Shown here: positions 9,821 to 20,575 of the stretch, piece by piece
Position numbering within the stretch: the first letter of the stretch is position 1
Layout: every line of letters begins with the position of its first letter
Assembly: GCA_030068145.1 (NCBI GenBank)
Contig: JAPJBO010000577.1
Location: 1-64,000, forward strand
Source: Diplonema papillatum
Lineage: Eukaryota > Euglenozoa > Diplonemea > Diplonemida > Diplonemidae
Reading direction: 5' to 3'
Length of the DNA stretch: 64,000 bases
Made by a program: the position numbers and the translations under genes
Notes under the pieces: model-generated
The model's database searches: none
What the model saw: only the letters and a program-made list of their open reading frames with translations
What the model was told of the DNA's origin: nothing

Positions 9821-10560
9821 AGGCCGTCGCCTTCCTTGGCATCCTCTCTGGCACGTAAAGGGGGGGTCGAATAATAACAGTTATTTGACACACACCGTCT
9901 GGTTGCCTAAAAACAGGACCACTACTTGATCAACACAGGTGTTATCGACCCCCCCTTTACCACTGTGACAGACAGCAGCAGGCTTCTTGTGGTGGTCTCA
10001 CAACACCACGCAACCGTCTTGGCCCGGCGCTTACACACGTCGCACTTTGCTTTCTGGTGTTGAGGACACACCCTCTTGCCTTTTGCCTCGTGTCCCGGGA
10101 TCCTCTCTGGCACGTACCACTGTGACAGACAGCAGCAGACGCAGACTTCTTGTGTTTGGTCTCACAACACTACACAACCGTCTCTTACACACGTCGCACT
10201 TTGCTTTCTGGTGCTGAGGACACCCTCTCGCCTTTTGCCTCGTGTCCCGGGATCCCCTCTGGCACGTACCACTGTGACAGACAGCAGCAGGCTTCTTGTG
10301 GTGGGTCTCACAACACCACGCAACCGTCTCTTACACACGTCGCACTTTGCTTTCTGGTGCTGAGGACACACCCTCTCGCCTTTTGCCTCGTGTCCCGGGA
10401 TCCTCTCTGGCACGTACCACCGTGACAGACAGCAGCAGACTTCTTGTGGTGGGTCTCACAACACTACGCAACCGTCTCTTACACACGTTGCACTTTGCTT
10501 CTGGTGCTGAGGACACACCCTCTCGCCTTTTGCCTCGTGTCCCGGGATCCCCTGTGGCAC
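9820..10560 (+). repeat. Tandem array of about 150-bp units, four full copies plus a split one
   Basis: Units share CCGTCTCTTACACACGTCGC, a TTTTGCCTCGTGTCCCGGG block and GGCACGTACCACTGTGACAG. Copies start near 9960, 10110, 10268 and 10413. The leading copy is interrupted by the MITE at 9858-9957. Confidence 0.85.
9858..9957. mobile_element. TA-flanked MITE (GGGGGGTCGAATAATAACA family), short copy
   Basis: Inverted ends (AAGGGGGGGTCGA... and ...TCGACCCCCCCTT) are bounded by TA on both sides (9856-9857 and 9958-9959). The neighbouring tandem units carry the empty site GGCACGTACCACTG with one TA, so TA duplication is directly visible. This points to a Tc1/mariner-type mobiliser. The copy lacks an internal segment present at 41329-41487. 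Confidence 0.85.
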
Positions 10561-10599
10561 GCCCCTCAACAGCTTTCCTTCTCCCCGCCGCGTCATAGT

Positions 10600-11350
10600 A
10601 GGCCTCAGGGTAGTGCGGTCAACAAAAACTCTAGCTTCCCTTTCTACTTTCTCCTACTACGGTTTTCGTTCGATCGCCATCAGCATTGGCGCTAATTTCA
10701 CTCGCACAGCGGATACACAGCGGCGTCCCGTCAGTCATCGCCACGGCGCTGCCAGGAAGATCCAGCGCGGTGAACACTTCGAAACCGACTGCGAGCTCAG
10801 CCGGCGAGACGTCACACCGCAGCCGACACTGCTGCAGCAGCGCTCTGCACCACCTTTCCTCTGACCGCTGCGAAAACCTTCAGCTCCGCGGTTGCCTCTG
10901 CATCAGCCCGGCGACGAGGGTAGTCGTCGGGGTGTAATTGTCTCTTTTTCCTTCTTTCCTTCAGCTGGCATCTCTCGTGCATGATCTCCGCCATCAGCGT
11001 GTGCAATACGTTGGCCGGCTGTCTTTGCCGTGTTCGTGCAAACATGGCAGTCGTCGGGGTGGAATTGTTACCAGGGGTGGCCTCTTCCTTTTTCCTTCAG
11101 CTGGCACCTCTCGTGCATGATCTCCGCCATCAGCGTGTGCAGTACCTCGACGTTGACCCGGCTGCCCGTGGGCAGAATCCCGTGCTGGTGCAAATGGCAG
11201 TCGTCGGGGTGTAATTGCAGTTCCAGTGGATAGGGGTGACCAGCTATGCTTCATCCGCATCGGCAGCAGGAACAATTCAAATGCAGTTCCGGGGGGTCGT
11301 GAGACTACAGGTTGGGGCGCGCTGAGGTTGGGGGGGCATCTTTCCACGCC
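10600..11350 (-). other. Possible retroelement ORF1 relic with an internal tandem duplication
   Basis: On the minus strand a frame with HTLMAEIMHERCQLKE runs to VQSAAAAVSAAV, and the same CAGCTGGCA(C/T)CTCTCGTGCATG block occurs twice about 130 bp apart (from about 10960 and 11090). A second open frame continues below 10840. The charged composition is reminiscent of ORF1 or gag proteins, but no motif proves it. Confidence 0.25.
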
Positions 11351-12430
11351 ACGAACACTGCCGCTTGAAGGCCTGACCCCTGCGCCAAGGCCTACTTGAC
11401 CAATCCGATCGAGGAATTAGAGCTGCCTGGGGAATGGGGACGGAGAGGGGGGCCACAGCCAGGGCACGTTTGTGTTTCTCCAACGATCCCGAATGTGCGT
11501 GCAGTTTGGTGTCTTCCGTCGGCTTGTTTGTTTGTGATGTTCTGTGCTTGTCGTGAAATAATGTTTTCCGGGAGGAGCGTGGTTAGCATATCTCTGCGCT
11601 AGACTTGACCTCGTGCATTCGCCAAGGGGCCCACTAAGTTGTCTTTCCGTTCTATGTGTTTCTCATCCCAAGGACGATCAGTTTGGTGTCTTGCGAAACT
11701 GGTTTTTTTTTTTTTTTTTTTTTTTCAACATGAAGACCAAAGCATTCGCTTGGTCTCCGGCCCATTTTCCAAATTTGGACCGTCAACGGCTTTTTGCGCC
11801 TTCACTCAGGAAATGGGCTCAGCACCGCGCGACGCGACGAATCCTCACGACAATGCTGGGCCCTCAGAGGTCCTCGGATTGCACATTCAGTCGCTCAGCT
11901 TGGGAATGCTGAGCTAATCGGCAGGTATCCCTCTGCTAAGGCTAAATATCTCCCGGAGGCCGAACAAGTACAGTGATGGAAAGATGTAAAGAACTTTGAA
12001 AAGAGGGTTAAAAGTCCCTGAAACCGATGAGTGGTAAGAGTTGGAGATGCGTTCAAATCTTTAATCCTTGCTCCTTCACTGGGGTTTATGGTTGAGACCT
12101 CTGCGGGGGTCTGGGTGGTGGTGCAGTGCCATTTTCTTACTCATGTTTCGCTGCCGGCCTTTCCAAATTCGGACTGACAGTCCAAATGTGGGTATTGAAG
12201 CTAACTTCCCCGATGAAGACACCGGAAGGTGAAGAAAAGGAATGAGTACACCACGCGCGCTGCACACCGCCGCAGAGTTTCTTCGGAAGGACCGAGGGGG
12301 AAAATGTTTCTTGGGTTTGAAGAGCGCGTGGTGCTTGCACCACTGAGGCCAGGTTATTTAACCGCGGATTTAGTGAGAGGGGGAGGGGTGAGCGAAGAAA
12401 AGGCCGGCGTAGCTCTCGACGCGCTATTTT
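11350..12430. other. Stretch without a recognised gene
   Basis: I see only a T-run at 11703-11725 and no coherent coding frame or repeat family member. Confidence 0.4.
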
Positions 12431-12431
12431 T

Positions 12432-12945
12432 TCGTTGGTTACCCGCCACGTCGGTGTCCGGAATGCCGGCTGAACTAGAGTCGTGTCGATGCACGACTGG
12501 TTCCCCAAGTACGCGGCGTCGACGACGGGCCCTCGGACCAAGTGAGTGCGACATCCCGGAGAGTCACCACGCGGGTGTCGACGAAGTGGATGCCGCAAGA
12601 GCTTCTGCCCACCAGCTTTTGACGGGAGTGTAGTGGACTACCGTGGCTGTAACGGGTAACAGGGAATAGGGTTCGATTCCGGAGAGGGGGCCTGAGAAAC
12701 GGCTCCCGCATCCAAGGATGGCAGCAGGTACGCAAATTGCCCAATAGCAACACTGAGGAATAGCCTCGACACGTACTTCGTACGTTGGAAGCAATGGATG
12801 ATGTCTAAATCCCGCATGACGCTGGGGTCCCGCAGTAGCTGTACCTGTTTTTTTAGACTCTTTAGAGTGCAAGAAAAAAAAATCTCTTTTTCGCAGAAGT
12901 TCGAGTCCTTGATGCCAGACGAAGGACCCCATGTACAAAGACCAT
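12432..12945 (-). pseudogene. Decayed 3'-end copy of the GH28 gene, interrupted by 18S rDNA
   Basis: The parts 12432-12605 and 12815-12945 align with the last third of the GH28 gene at 13060-14466 (AYLGNQSCIDT against AYWGNQTCIDS; CGCATGACGCTGGGG). Frames are broken, and the middle is replaced by an 18S rRNA fragment (12634-12812). It lies directly downstream of the parent gene on the same strand. Confidence 0.8.
12634..12812 (+). rRNA. 18S rRNA fragment embedded in a GH28 pseudogene
   Basis: The blocks GTAACGGGTAACAGGGAATA, TTCGATTCCGGAGAG, GCCTGAGAAACGGCT and ATCCAAGGATGGCAGCAGG correspond to the conserved 5' domain of 18S rRNA. The end TTGGAAGCAATGGATGATGTCTAAATCCC resembles the conserved TTGGAATGAGTACAATTTAAA region further on, with a shortened middle. 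It is too partial to make a ribosome. Confidence 0.85.
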
Positions 12946-13059
12946 GTAAGTAAGACCATGTAGGACCATGTGAGACCGGCGCAGAATCTCTTCGGAAGAG
13001 AACCGAGGAACCGTAGTTCAATGTCTAGACTGAATCCTGCCTCTCATGCACGATGTGCG

Positions 13060-14466
13060 CTACGTTCGTTTGTTGCACGTCACGCCGGTGTCCGAAATGC
13101 CGGTTGAAGTAGAGTCGCTGTCGATGCACGTCTGGTTCCCCCAGTACGCGGGGGTTGCCGGCGGGCCGTCTGACCACGTGAAGGCGACGTCCCGGAAGGT
13201 CACTCCGTGGGCGTTGACGAAGTGGATGCCGCGCATGACGCTGGGGGTCCTGCAGTAGTTGTACGTGTTTTTTTCGCAGAGGCTCGAGTCCTCGATGCCG
13301 GACGGGCGGAAGTCGAAGGACCCCATGCACGGGATGTTCGCCCCCGCTGCGCCTTCCAAGCAGAGCGCGCCTGTGGTGTAGTTAGACCACTGGTCGAAGA
13401 CGATGTCGATGTTCTCGAAGTGCACGTCCGACACGGTGCTACCGTGGCTCCCGCGGGCACTGACGAGACCGCCATTCTCCGACCGGCCCGTGATGTTGAC
13501 GAACCGAAGAGAGTGCATGCTCCCTCCGTAGTCTGGGCTCGGCTTCATCCTCGGCTCCGAAGTTAGGGTCAGCCACTCTCCGTTGCCCCACCAGCCGGGG
13601 GCCGAGTACCGGGTTTCGAGCACGAAGTTCGAAAACGTCACGTTCCAGATGCTTCCGTTGCTGCGCTGCTCGACGGCGAGGGCGGAGTTCGAGTCGTAGA
13701 TCGTGATGTTGTCGAAGAGGATGTCATACATGTCTTCGTCGGTCGGCGACCCGAACTTGATCGCGTGACTCTTACTGCGGATCGTGCAGTTCCGCACGAC
13801 GAGGCCACTCAAGGTTCCCTGCCCAGCAGTGGCTTTGGGACAGATGCCGTCGTCGCCTACGTTGATGCGCGAGTTGACGATCGTCACGTTCGTGCAGCTG
13901 TCCGGGTCGATGCCGTCGTTGTTCGGAAACCGGTAGTCTCCGTAGATGTCAACGTTGTCGATGAGGACGTGCCTTGACGCCACTAGGTGCACCGTCCAGT
14001 CACTCGCGTTGTGGATTCGCACGTCGCGTATGACGAGATTGCTCGCATTCTGCGAGAGAACCAATCTCGGCCGCTGCCCATCGGGCGGGCTGGGGACCAA
14101 CCGTGTGTCAGAAGGGTCGTAATACACGACGTAGTCCTCCGCCCTGCCGTTGATCTCGCCGGTTCCGTCTATGGTGACGTTGTCTGCGTTTTCGATGTAC
14201 AGCAGCGCGTGCTTCGTGACGTTGATCGTGTTCAGGAGCCGCCCGTCCGCTGCGAGCGTCAGCCTCGTGTCTGCCCGCACGAGCAGGTCCCCCGCGTAGT
14301 AGTCGCCGCCGGCAATGGTGACGCAGCCGCCGCCGTCGAAGGCTCGCTGGATGGCCCGCGTGTTCGCAGCGACGTGCTCCCTGCCCCCTGGCGTCGCGCC
14401 GTACTGCCGGGGGTCGACGCAGGCACCGACGACGTGCGCCGCGAGGAAGAAAACGGCGGGACTCAT
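13060..14466 (-). CDS. Secreted glycoside hydrolase family 28 (polygalacturonase-like)
   Basis: A single 468-codon frame starts with MSPAVFFLAAHVVGACVDPR, a signal peptide followed at once by the beta-helix start motif DPRQYGATPGG. GH28 signatures are NNDGIDPDS (residues 182-190; Asp184, Asp187) and GDDGIC (204-209; Asp205, Asp206). The GHG position reads KSHAIKFGS (His234 kept), and the usual RIK motif is replaced by RSNG, so activity may differ from classical endopolygalacturonase. Length is normal for the family (about 360-480). The protein ends shortly after the domain (GVTCNKRT), while the paralogue at 1-3048 continues into extra Cys-rich modules. Many N-x-S/T sequons fit an extracellular glycoprotein. 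A TATA box lies 115 bases upstream. Partial copies of the gene flank it on both sides. Confidence 0.93.
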   Translation of the reverse strand: MSPAVFFLAAHVVGACVDPRQYGATPGGREHVAANTRAIQRAFDGGGCVTIAGGDYYAGDLLVRADTRLTLAADGRLLNTINVTKHALLYIENADNVTIDGTGEINGRAEDYVVYYDPSDTRLVPSPPDGQRPRLVLSQNASNLVIRDVRIHNASDWTVHLVASRHVLIDNVDIYGDYRFPNNDGIDPDSCTNVTIVNSRINVGDDGICPKATAGQGTLSGLVVRNCTIRSKSHAIKFGSPTDEDMYDILFDNITIYDSNSALAVEQRSNGSIWNVTFSNFVLETRYSAPGWWGNGEWLTLTSEPRMKPSPDYGGSMHSLRFVNITGRSENGGLVSARGSHGSTVSDVHFENIDIVFDQWSNYTTGALCLEGAAGANIPCMGSFDFRPSGIEDSSLCEKNTYNYCRTPSVMRGIHFVNAHGVTFRDVAFTWSDGPPATPAYWGNQTCIDSDSTSTGISDTGVTCNKRT

Positions 14467-14580
14467 GACAACCCCCCCTTCGTAACACCAGGTAAGGCCT
14501 GTGGGGGTTCCTTTGGCTGGCGTGTGGCGAAAAGAAACTCATATAGCGCTTTCTTCTGTGCTTAGCGGAACTCGCCAGCT

Positions 14581-14587
14581 TATATAA
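14581..14587 (-). promoter_or_regulatory. TATA box of the GH28 gene
   Basis: TTATATA reads on the minus strand about 115 bases before the ATG at 14466, giving a leader of about 85 bases at normal spacing. In the duplicated 5' copy upstream the matching position (near 15090) reads CTTTGACAAG, so the box is lost there. Confidence 0.5.
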
Positions 14588-14689
14588 GTTGCCAACTACT
14601 TAACTTTTAGTTCCAATGCATTTGTAATTAAACACAAACGGCGGATCGAATCTCAAACGTAGACTCCAGTGTTGATTGAGACTGTCAGC

Positions 14690-14881
14690 CTCGTGTCTGC
14701 CCGCACGAGCAGGTCCCCCGCGTAGTAGTCGCCGCCGGCAATGGTGACGCAGCCGCCGCCGTCGAAGGCTCGCTGGATGGCCCGCGTGTTCGCAGCGACG
14801 TGCTCCCTGCCCCCTGGCGTCGCGCGGGTCGACGCAGGCACCGACGACGAGCGCCGCGAGGAAGAAAACGGCGGGACTCAT
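14690..14881 (-). pseudogene. 5'-end copy of the GH28 gene, truncated
   Basis: It starts with the same ATG context and a near-identical signal peptide (MSPAVFFLAALVVGACVDPR), then has a short deletion that shifts the frame before GGREHVAANTRAIQ. Homology stops after ADTRLT. The promoter region is duplicated with it to about 14975. Confidence 0.85.
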
Positions 14882-14969
14882 GACAACCCCCCCTTCGTAA
14901 CACCAGGTAAGGCCTGTGGAGGCGTTTCCTTGGTTGGCGTGTGGCGAAAAGAAATTCGTATATGGCGTT

Positions 14970-15060
14970 CTTAGCGTTGTTTGTGGATTAGAAGGTCGGT
15001 ATTTCAAAGTCTCCGGTTGACCGTAGAGGCTTGGGTAAGGAGGAGGGTTGACGGGGTTGC
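14970..15060 (+). repeat. Dispersed motif (AAGTCTCCGGTTGACCG family)
   Basis: The block TTTGTGGATTAGAAGGTCGG followed by CAAAGTCTCCGGTTGACCG recurs nearly unchanged inside the MITE at 56096-56373, in part at 57575, and in diverged form at 27540, 27610, 38690, 40965, 48950 and 54835. Confidence 0.65.
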
Positions 15061-15227
15061 TTTTTTGTGCTGTTTTGGCGGAACTCGCCAGCTTTGACAA
15101 GTTTCATGCGGTACGCTGCCAACGACTAGCGTTTAGTTCCAATGCATTTGTTGACACGACAAAAGCGGATCCGAATAGGTCCATACGGCTCAAACATAAA
15201 CTTCAGTGAAGGAGCAATGATTGAGGC

Positions 15228-15312
15228 TGTCAGCCTCGTGTCTGCCCGCACGAGCAGGTCCCCCGCGTAGTTGTCGCCGCCGGCGATGGTGACGCAGCCG
15301 CCGCCGTCGACA
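15228..15312 (-). pseudogene. Small GH28 5' fragment
   Basis: Reads GGGCVTIAGGDNYAGDLLV and then RADTRLT, matching residues about 45-70 of the intact gene. Both ends are broken. Confidence 0.75.
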
Positions 15313-15402
15313 CGTTTTGCTTTTCGCAACACACCAACCAAAGAAACGCCTCCACAGGCCTTGACTGCGAAGTATCGCAAAAGAGGTGCGGGTGTTACGT
15401 GT

Positions 15403-15513
15403 CATGAGTCCCGCCGTTTTCTTCCTCGGCGCACGTCGTCGGTGCCTGCATCGACCCCCGGCAGTACGGCGCGACGCCAGGGGGCAGGGAGCACGTCGCT
15501 GCGAACACGCGGG
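15403..15513 (+). pseudogene. GH28 signal-peptide fragment in inverted orientation, abutting the 13-bp array
   Basis: ATGAGTCCCGCCGTTTTCTT and the following 90 bases equal the start of the GH28 gene but on the plus strand, with a small deletion after the eighth codon. The fragment ends at CGCGGGCCATC and the minisatellite starts at once. The start codon therefore leads straight into an array open in every forward frame. Confidence 0.85.
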
Positions 15514-18500
15514 CCATCACCCAGTGGTCTCACCCAGTGGTCTCACACAGTGGTCTCACACAGTGGTCTCACCCAGTGGTCTCACCCAGTGGTCTCACCC
15601 AGTGGTCTCACCCAGTGGTCTCACCCAGTGGTCTCACCCAGTGGTCTCACCCAGTGGTCTCACCCAGTGGTCTCACCCAGTGGTCTCACCCAGTGGTCTC
15701 ACCCAGTGGTCTCACCCAGTGGTCTCACCCAGTGGTCTCACCCAGTGGTCTCACCCAGTGGTCTCACCCAGTGGTCTCACCCAGTGGTCTCACCCAGTGG
15801 TCTCACCCAGTGGTCTCACCCAGTGGTCTCACCCAGTGGTCTCACCCAGTGGTCTCACCCAGTGGTCTCACCCAGTGGTCTCACCCAGTGGTCTCACCCA
15901 GTGGTCTCACCCAGTGGTCTCACCCAGTGGTCTCACCCAGTGGTCTCACCCAGTGGTCTCACCCAGTGGTCTCACCCAGTGGTCTCACCCAGTGGTCTCA
16001 CCCAGTGGTCTCACCCAGTGGTCTCACCCAGTGGTCTCACCCAGTGGTCTCACCCAGTGGTCTCACCCAGTGGTCTCACCCAGTGGTCTCACCCAGTGGT
16101 CTCACCCAGTGGTCTCACCCAGTGGTCTCACCCAGTGGTCTCACCCAGTGGTCTCACCCAGTGGTCTCACCCAGTGGTCTCACCCAGTGGTCTCACCCAG
16201 TGGTCTCACCCAGTGGTCTCACCCAGTGGTCTCACCCAGTGGTCTCACCCAGTGGTCTCACCCAGTGGTCTCACCCAGTGGTCTCACCCAGTGGTCTCAC
16301 CCAGTGGTCTCACCCAGTGGTCTCACCCAGTGGTCTCACCCAGTGGTCTCACCCAGTGGTCTCACCCAGTGGTCTCACCCAGTGGTCTCACCCAGTGGTC
16401 TCACCCAGTGGTCTCACCCAGTGGTCTCACCCAGTGGTCTCACCCAGTGGTCTCACCCAGTGGTCTCACCCAGTGGTCTCACCCAGTGGTCTCACCCAGT
16501 GGTCTCACCCAGTGGTCTCACCCAGTGGTCTCACCCAGTGGTCTCACCCAGTGGTCTCACCCAGTGGTCTCACCCAGTGGTCTCACCCAGTGGTCTCACC
16601 CAGTGGTCTCACCCAGTGGTCTCACCCAGTGGTCTCACCCAGTGGTCTCACCCAGTGGTCTCACCCAGTGGTCTCACCCAGTGGTCTCACCCAGTGGTCT
16701 CACCCAGTGGTCTCACCCAGTGGTCTCACCCAGTGGTCTCACCCAGTGGTCTCACCCAGTGGTCTCACCCAGTGGTCTCACCCAGTGGTCTCACCCAGTG
16801 GTCTCACCCAGTGGTCTCACCCAGTGGTCTCACCCAGTGGTCTCACCCAGTGGTCTCACCCAGTGGTCTCACCCAGTGGTCTCACCCAGTGGTCTCACCC
16901 AGTGGTCTCACCCAGTGGTCTCACCCAGTGGTCTCACCCAGTGGTCTCACCCAGTGGTCTCACCCAGTGGTCTCACCCAGTGGTCTCACCCAGTGGTCTC
17001 ACCCAGTGGTCTCACCCAGTGGTCTCACCCAGTGGTCTCACCCAGTGGTCTCACCCAGTGGTCTCACCCAGTGGTCTCACCCAGTGGTCTCACCCAGTGG
17101 TCTCACCCAGTGGTCTCACCCAGTGGTCTCACCCAGTGGTCTCACCCAGTGGTCTCACCCAGTGGTCTCACCCAGTGGTCTCACCCAGTGGTCTCACCCA
17201 GTGGTCTCACCCAGTGGTCTCACCCAGTGGTCTCACCCAGTGGTCTCACCCAGTGGTCTCACCCAGTGGTCTCACCCAGTGGTCTCACCCAGTGGTCTCA
17301 CCCAGTGGTCTCACCCAGTGGTCTCACCCAGTGGTCTCACCCAGTGGTCTCACCCAGTGGTCTCACCCAGTGGTCTCACCCAGTGGTCTCACCCAGTGGT
17401 CTCACCCAGTGGTCTCACCCAGTGGTCTCACCCAGTGGTCTCACCCAGTGGTCTCACCCAGTGGTCTCACCCAGTGGTCTCACCCAGTGGTCTCACCCAG
17501 TGGTCTCACCCAGTGGTCTCACCCAGTGGTCTCACCCAGTGGTCTCACCCAGTGGTCTCACCCAGTGGTCTCACCCAGTGGTCTCACCCAGTGGTCTCAC
17601 CCAGTGGTCTCACCCAGTGGTCTCACCCAGTGGTCTCACCCAGTGGTCTCACCCAGTGGTCTCACCCAGTGGTCTCACCCAGTGGTCTCACCCAGTGGTC
17701 TCACCCAGTGGTCTCACCCAGTGGTCTCACCCAGTGGTCTCACCCAGTGGTCTCACCCAGTGGTCTCACCCAGTGGTCTCACCCAGTGGTCTCACCCAGT
17801 GGTCTCACACAGTGGTCTCACCCAGTGGTCTCACCCAGTGGTCTCACCCAGTGGTCTCACCCAGTGGTCTCACCCAGTGGTCTCACCCAGTGGTCTCACC
17901 CAGTGGTCTCACCCAGTGGTCTCACCCAGTGGTCTCACCCAGTGGTCTCACCCAGTGGTCTCACCCAGTGGTCTCACCCAGTGGTCTCACCCAGTGGTCT
18001 CACCCAGTGGTCTCACCCAGTGGTCTCACCCAGTGGTCTCACCCAGTGGTCTCACCCAGTGGTCTCACCCAGTGGTCTCACCCAGTGGTCTCACCCAGTG
18101 GTCTCACCCAGTGGTCTCACCCAGTGGTCTCACCCAGTGGTCTCACCCAGTGGTCTCACCCAGTGGTCTCACCCAGTGGTCTCACCCAGTGGTCTCACCC
18201 AGTGGTCTCACCCAGTGGTCTCACCCAGTGGTCTCACCCAGTGGTCTCACCCAGTGGTCTCACCCAGTGGTCTCACCCAGTGGTCTCACCCAGTGGTCTC
18301 ACCCAGTGGTCTCACCCAGTGGTCTCACCCAGTGGTCTCACCCAGTGGTCTCACCCAGTGGTCTCACCCAGTGGTCTCACCCAGTGGTCTCACACAGTGG
18401 TCTCACACAGTGGTCTCACACAGTGGTCTCACCCAGTGGTCTCACCCAGTGGTCTCACCCAGTGGTCTCACCCAGTGGTCTCACCCAGTGGTCTCACCCA

Positions 18501-19256
18501 GTGGTCTCACCCAGTGGTCTCACCCAGTGGTCTCACCCAGTGGTCTCACCCAGTGGTCTCACCCAGTGGTCTCACCCAGTGGTCTCACCCAGTGGTCTCA
18601 CCCAGTGGTCTCACCCAGTGGTCTCACCCAGTGGTCTCACCCAGTGGTCTCACCCAGTGGTCTCACCCAGTGGTCTCACCCAGTGGTCTCACCCAGTGGT
18701 CTCACCCAGTGGTCTCACCCAGTGGTCTCACCCAGTGGTCTCACCCAGTGGTCTCACCCAGTGGTCTCACCCAGTGGTCTCACCCAGTGGTCTCACCCAG
18801 TGGTCTCACCCAGTGGTCTCACCCAGTGGTCTCACCCAGTGGTCTCACCCAGTGGTCTCACCCAGTGGTCTCACCCAGTGGTCTCACCCAGTGGTCTCAC
18901 CCAGTGGTCTCACCCAGTGGTCTCACCCAGTGGTCTCACACAGTGGTCTCACCCAGTGGTCTCACCCAGTGGTCTCACCCAGTGGTCTCACCCAGTGGTC
19001 TCACCCAGTGGTCTCACCCAGTGGTCTCACCCAGTGGTCTCACCCAGTGGTCTCACCCAGTGGTCTCACCCAGTGGTCTCACCCAGTGGTCTCACACAGT
19101 GGTCTCACCCAGTGGTCTCACCCAGTGGTCTCACCCAGTGGTCTCACCCAGTGGTCTCACCCAGTGGTCTCACCCAGTGGTCTCACCCAGTGGTCTCACC
19201 CAGTGGTCTCACCCAGTGGTCCCACCCAGTGGTCTCACCCAGTCGCACCCAGTGGT
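15514..19256 (+). repeat. 13-bp minisatellite, about 288 units (CCCAGTGGTCTCA)
   Basis: Near-perfect head-to-tail copies of CCCAGTGGTCTCA span over 3.7 kb. The main variant is a C-to-A change giving CACACAGTGG, seen near 15547, 17807, 18393-18421, 18938 and 19093. As 13 is not a multiple of 3 and the unit has no forward stop, all three plus frames stay open, giving a 13-residue repeat peptide of SGLTQWSHPVV type; the minus frames are stopped by TGA. The long open frames are a property of the unit and not evidence of a gene. Confidence 0.97.
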
Positions 19257-19730
19257 CACCTAGAAGCATGACACGGTACGATCGAAGAGGCAACCTGTGC
19301 GACTAATACAGACCATCGCCACAGAATGCAGTCAAACTTTGCAGGGTACTGCGGTAAATCAAGGTCTACCCGGAGGGGGTGGACTAGCATACACACACGC
19401 AGACAGCCGGATGAGCGTTTGTCCGATGCACAGGCCGATGTGCGGCACGCCGTCGCCAGTCGTGCCTGCCAATAGCGGCCCCCTTGGAACCAGGACGCCA
19501 CAATGCAATGAAGTAGCCCTTAGATCACGCCCCATCACCAAGAATAGGACGTTTCGAATGCCTCGAACAATTTCGCGTTCCTTACCGCTGCTAGCCAGTG
19601 GAGCAAAAGGGAGCAAGTGCGCTTGCAGATACGACAATGCAGAGACAGCTGCCATGCGGGCTAGCGTTCGGGAGAAGGTCTTGGTTTAACGTTCAGGCAG
19701 GAACATTGCCTCTCATGCATGCTTGATGCT
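19257..19730. other. Stretch without a recognised gene
   Basis: A short block near 19268 (GACACGGTACGATCGAA) recurs near 27335. Nothing else is identifiable. Confidence 0.4.
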
Positions 19731-19960
19731 CGGGGAGGAGGGGGATTGCAAGAACGTGCTTGGAATGGGTATGTGCTCAACACCGCACTGGTCCCGTCTG
19801 CGCCGTGTTTCGATCCTTTAAGCCCTGGACACATGAGGCGGACCATCGTCAGCGCGGAACCTGAGTGTCTGCAGACAGGACAGCGGTGTGAGTCTGGTTT
19901 TGTCAGTCGCGGCTGTTCGTAGCTCGTCGCAGCCAGGACCACCCGTGCTACCAGAGCACA
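19731..19960. repeat. Dispersed repeat, copy 1 (shared with 26945-27170)
   Basis: The blocks GCAAGAACGTGCTTGGAA, GCGGAACCTGAGTGTCTGCA and AGGACAGCGGTGTGA are shared with 26945-27170, with weaker pieces near 27220, 47250 and 48310. No coding function is evident. Confidence 0.6.
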
Positions 19961-20339
19961 GGCGAATCCGTCACGGGGAGGTGGCCCCCTACGACCGTGT
20001 CTGAGCAAGGAGTTACAAAACTCAAGGCTCCCCGCCCTTGTTGTGACTGCGACTCGCTAGGCAGCACTGACTTGTCCTATTTTTGCGGTGGCAATCTGCG
20101 AAGTACACTTCGCAGAGCACAGTAGACGTGGGGTTGCCGTGTGCAGCTTCATGCTCGGGGAGAAGGGGAGGGACACTTGGAATCGAGGCAGCGGGCGCAA
20201 GCCGACTAAGACGACGACGCCGAGACTGCTGCCGTGCGGGCTAGACGCGGGTACACTAGTAGTTCAGGAAATCAATCAAACAAGTCAACAGAGCTAGCGC
20301 GCAAGTGGCCGTGCGAAAATACTCGAGGGGCTGCCTCGT

Positions 20340-20575
20340 GCTTCTTTCGGCGGAGGCTAGACACTGGGGAGAAACAATACAACCGCAAAGTGCGTCCTTT
20401 TTCTGTTGAATCCTTTACGGCCGGCCACTAAACCCACACGGTGAGGTCCAACCTCTTCTTTCGGGGGAGGCTGGACACTGGGGAGAAACAATACAACCGC
20501 AAAGTGCGTCCTTTTTCTGTTGAATCCTTTACGGCCGGCCACTAAACCCACACGGTGAGGTCCAACCTCAGAGGC
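20340..20575 (+). repeat. Tandem duplication of about 115 bp
   Basis: The block from ACACTGGGGAGAAACAATAC through TTTACGGCCGGCCACTAAAC to GGTGAGGTCCAACCTC occurs twice in a row. A diverged single copy is at 21175-21280. Confidence 0.8.

Noticed and set aside
12137..12598. Minus-strand ORF with YLGNQSCIDT as a third GH28 gene
   Set aside because: It covers only the last part of the domain, shifts frame and is interrupted by 18S DNA, so it is annotated as a pseudogene.
15271..19306. Three plus-strand ORFs of more than 1200 codons
   Set aside because: They exist because a 13-bp unit without forward stops opens all frames. They are listed as a repeat and discussed as a possibility only.
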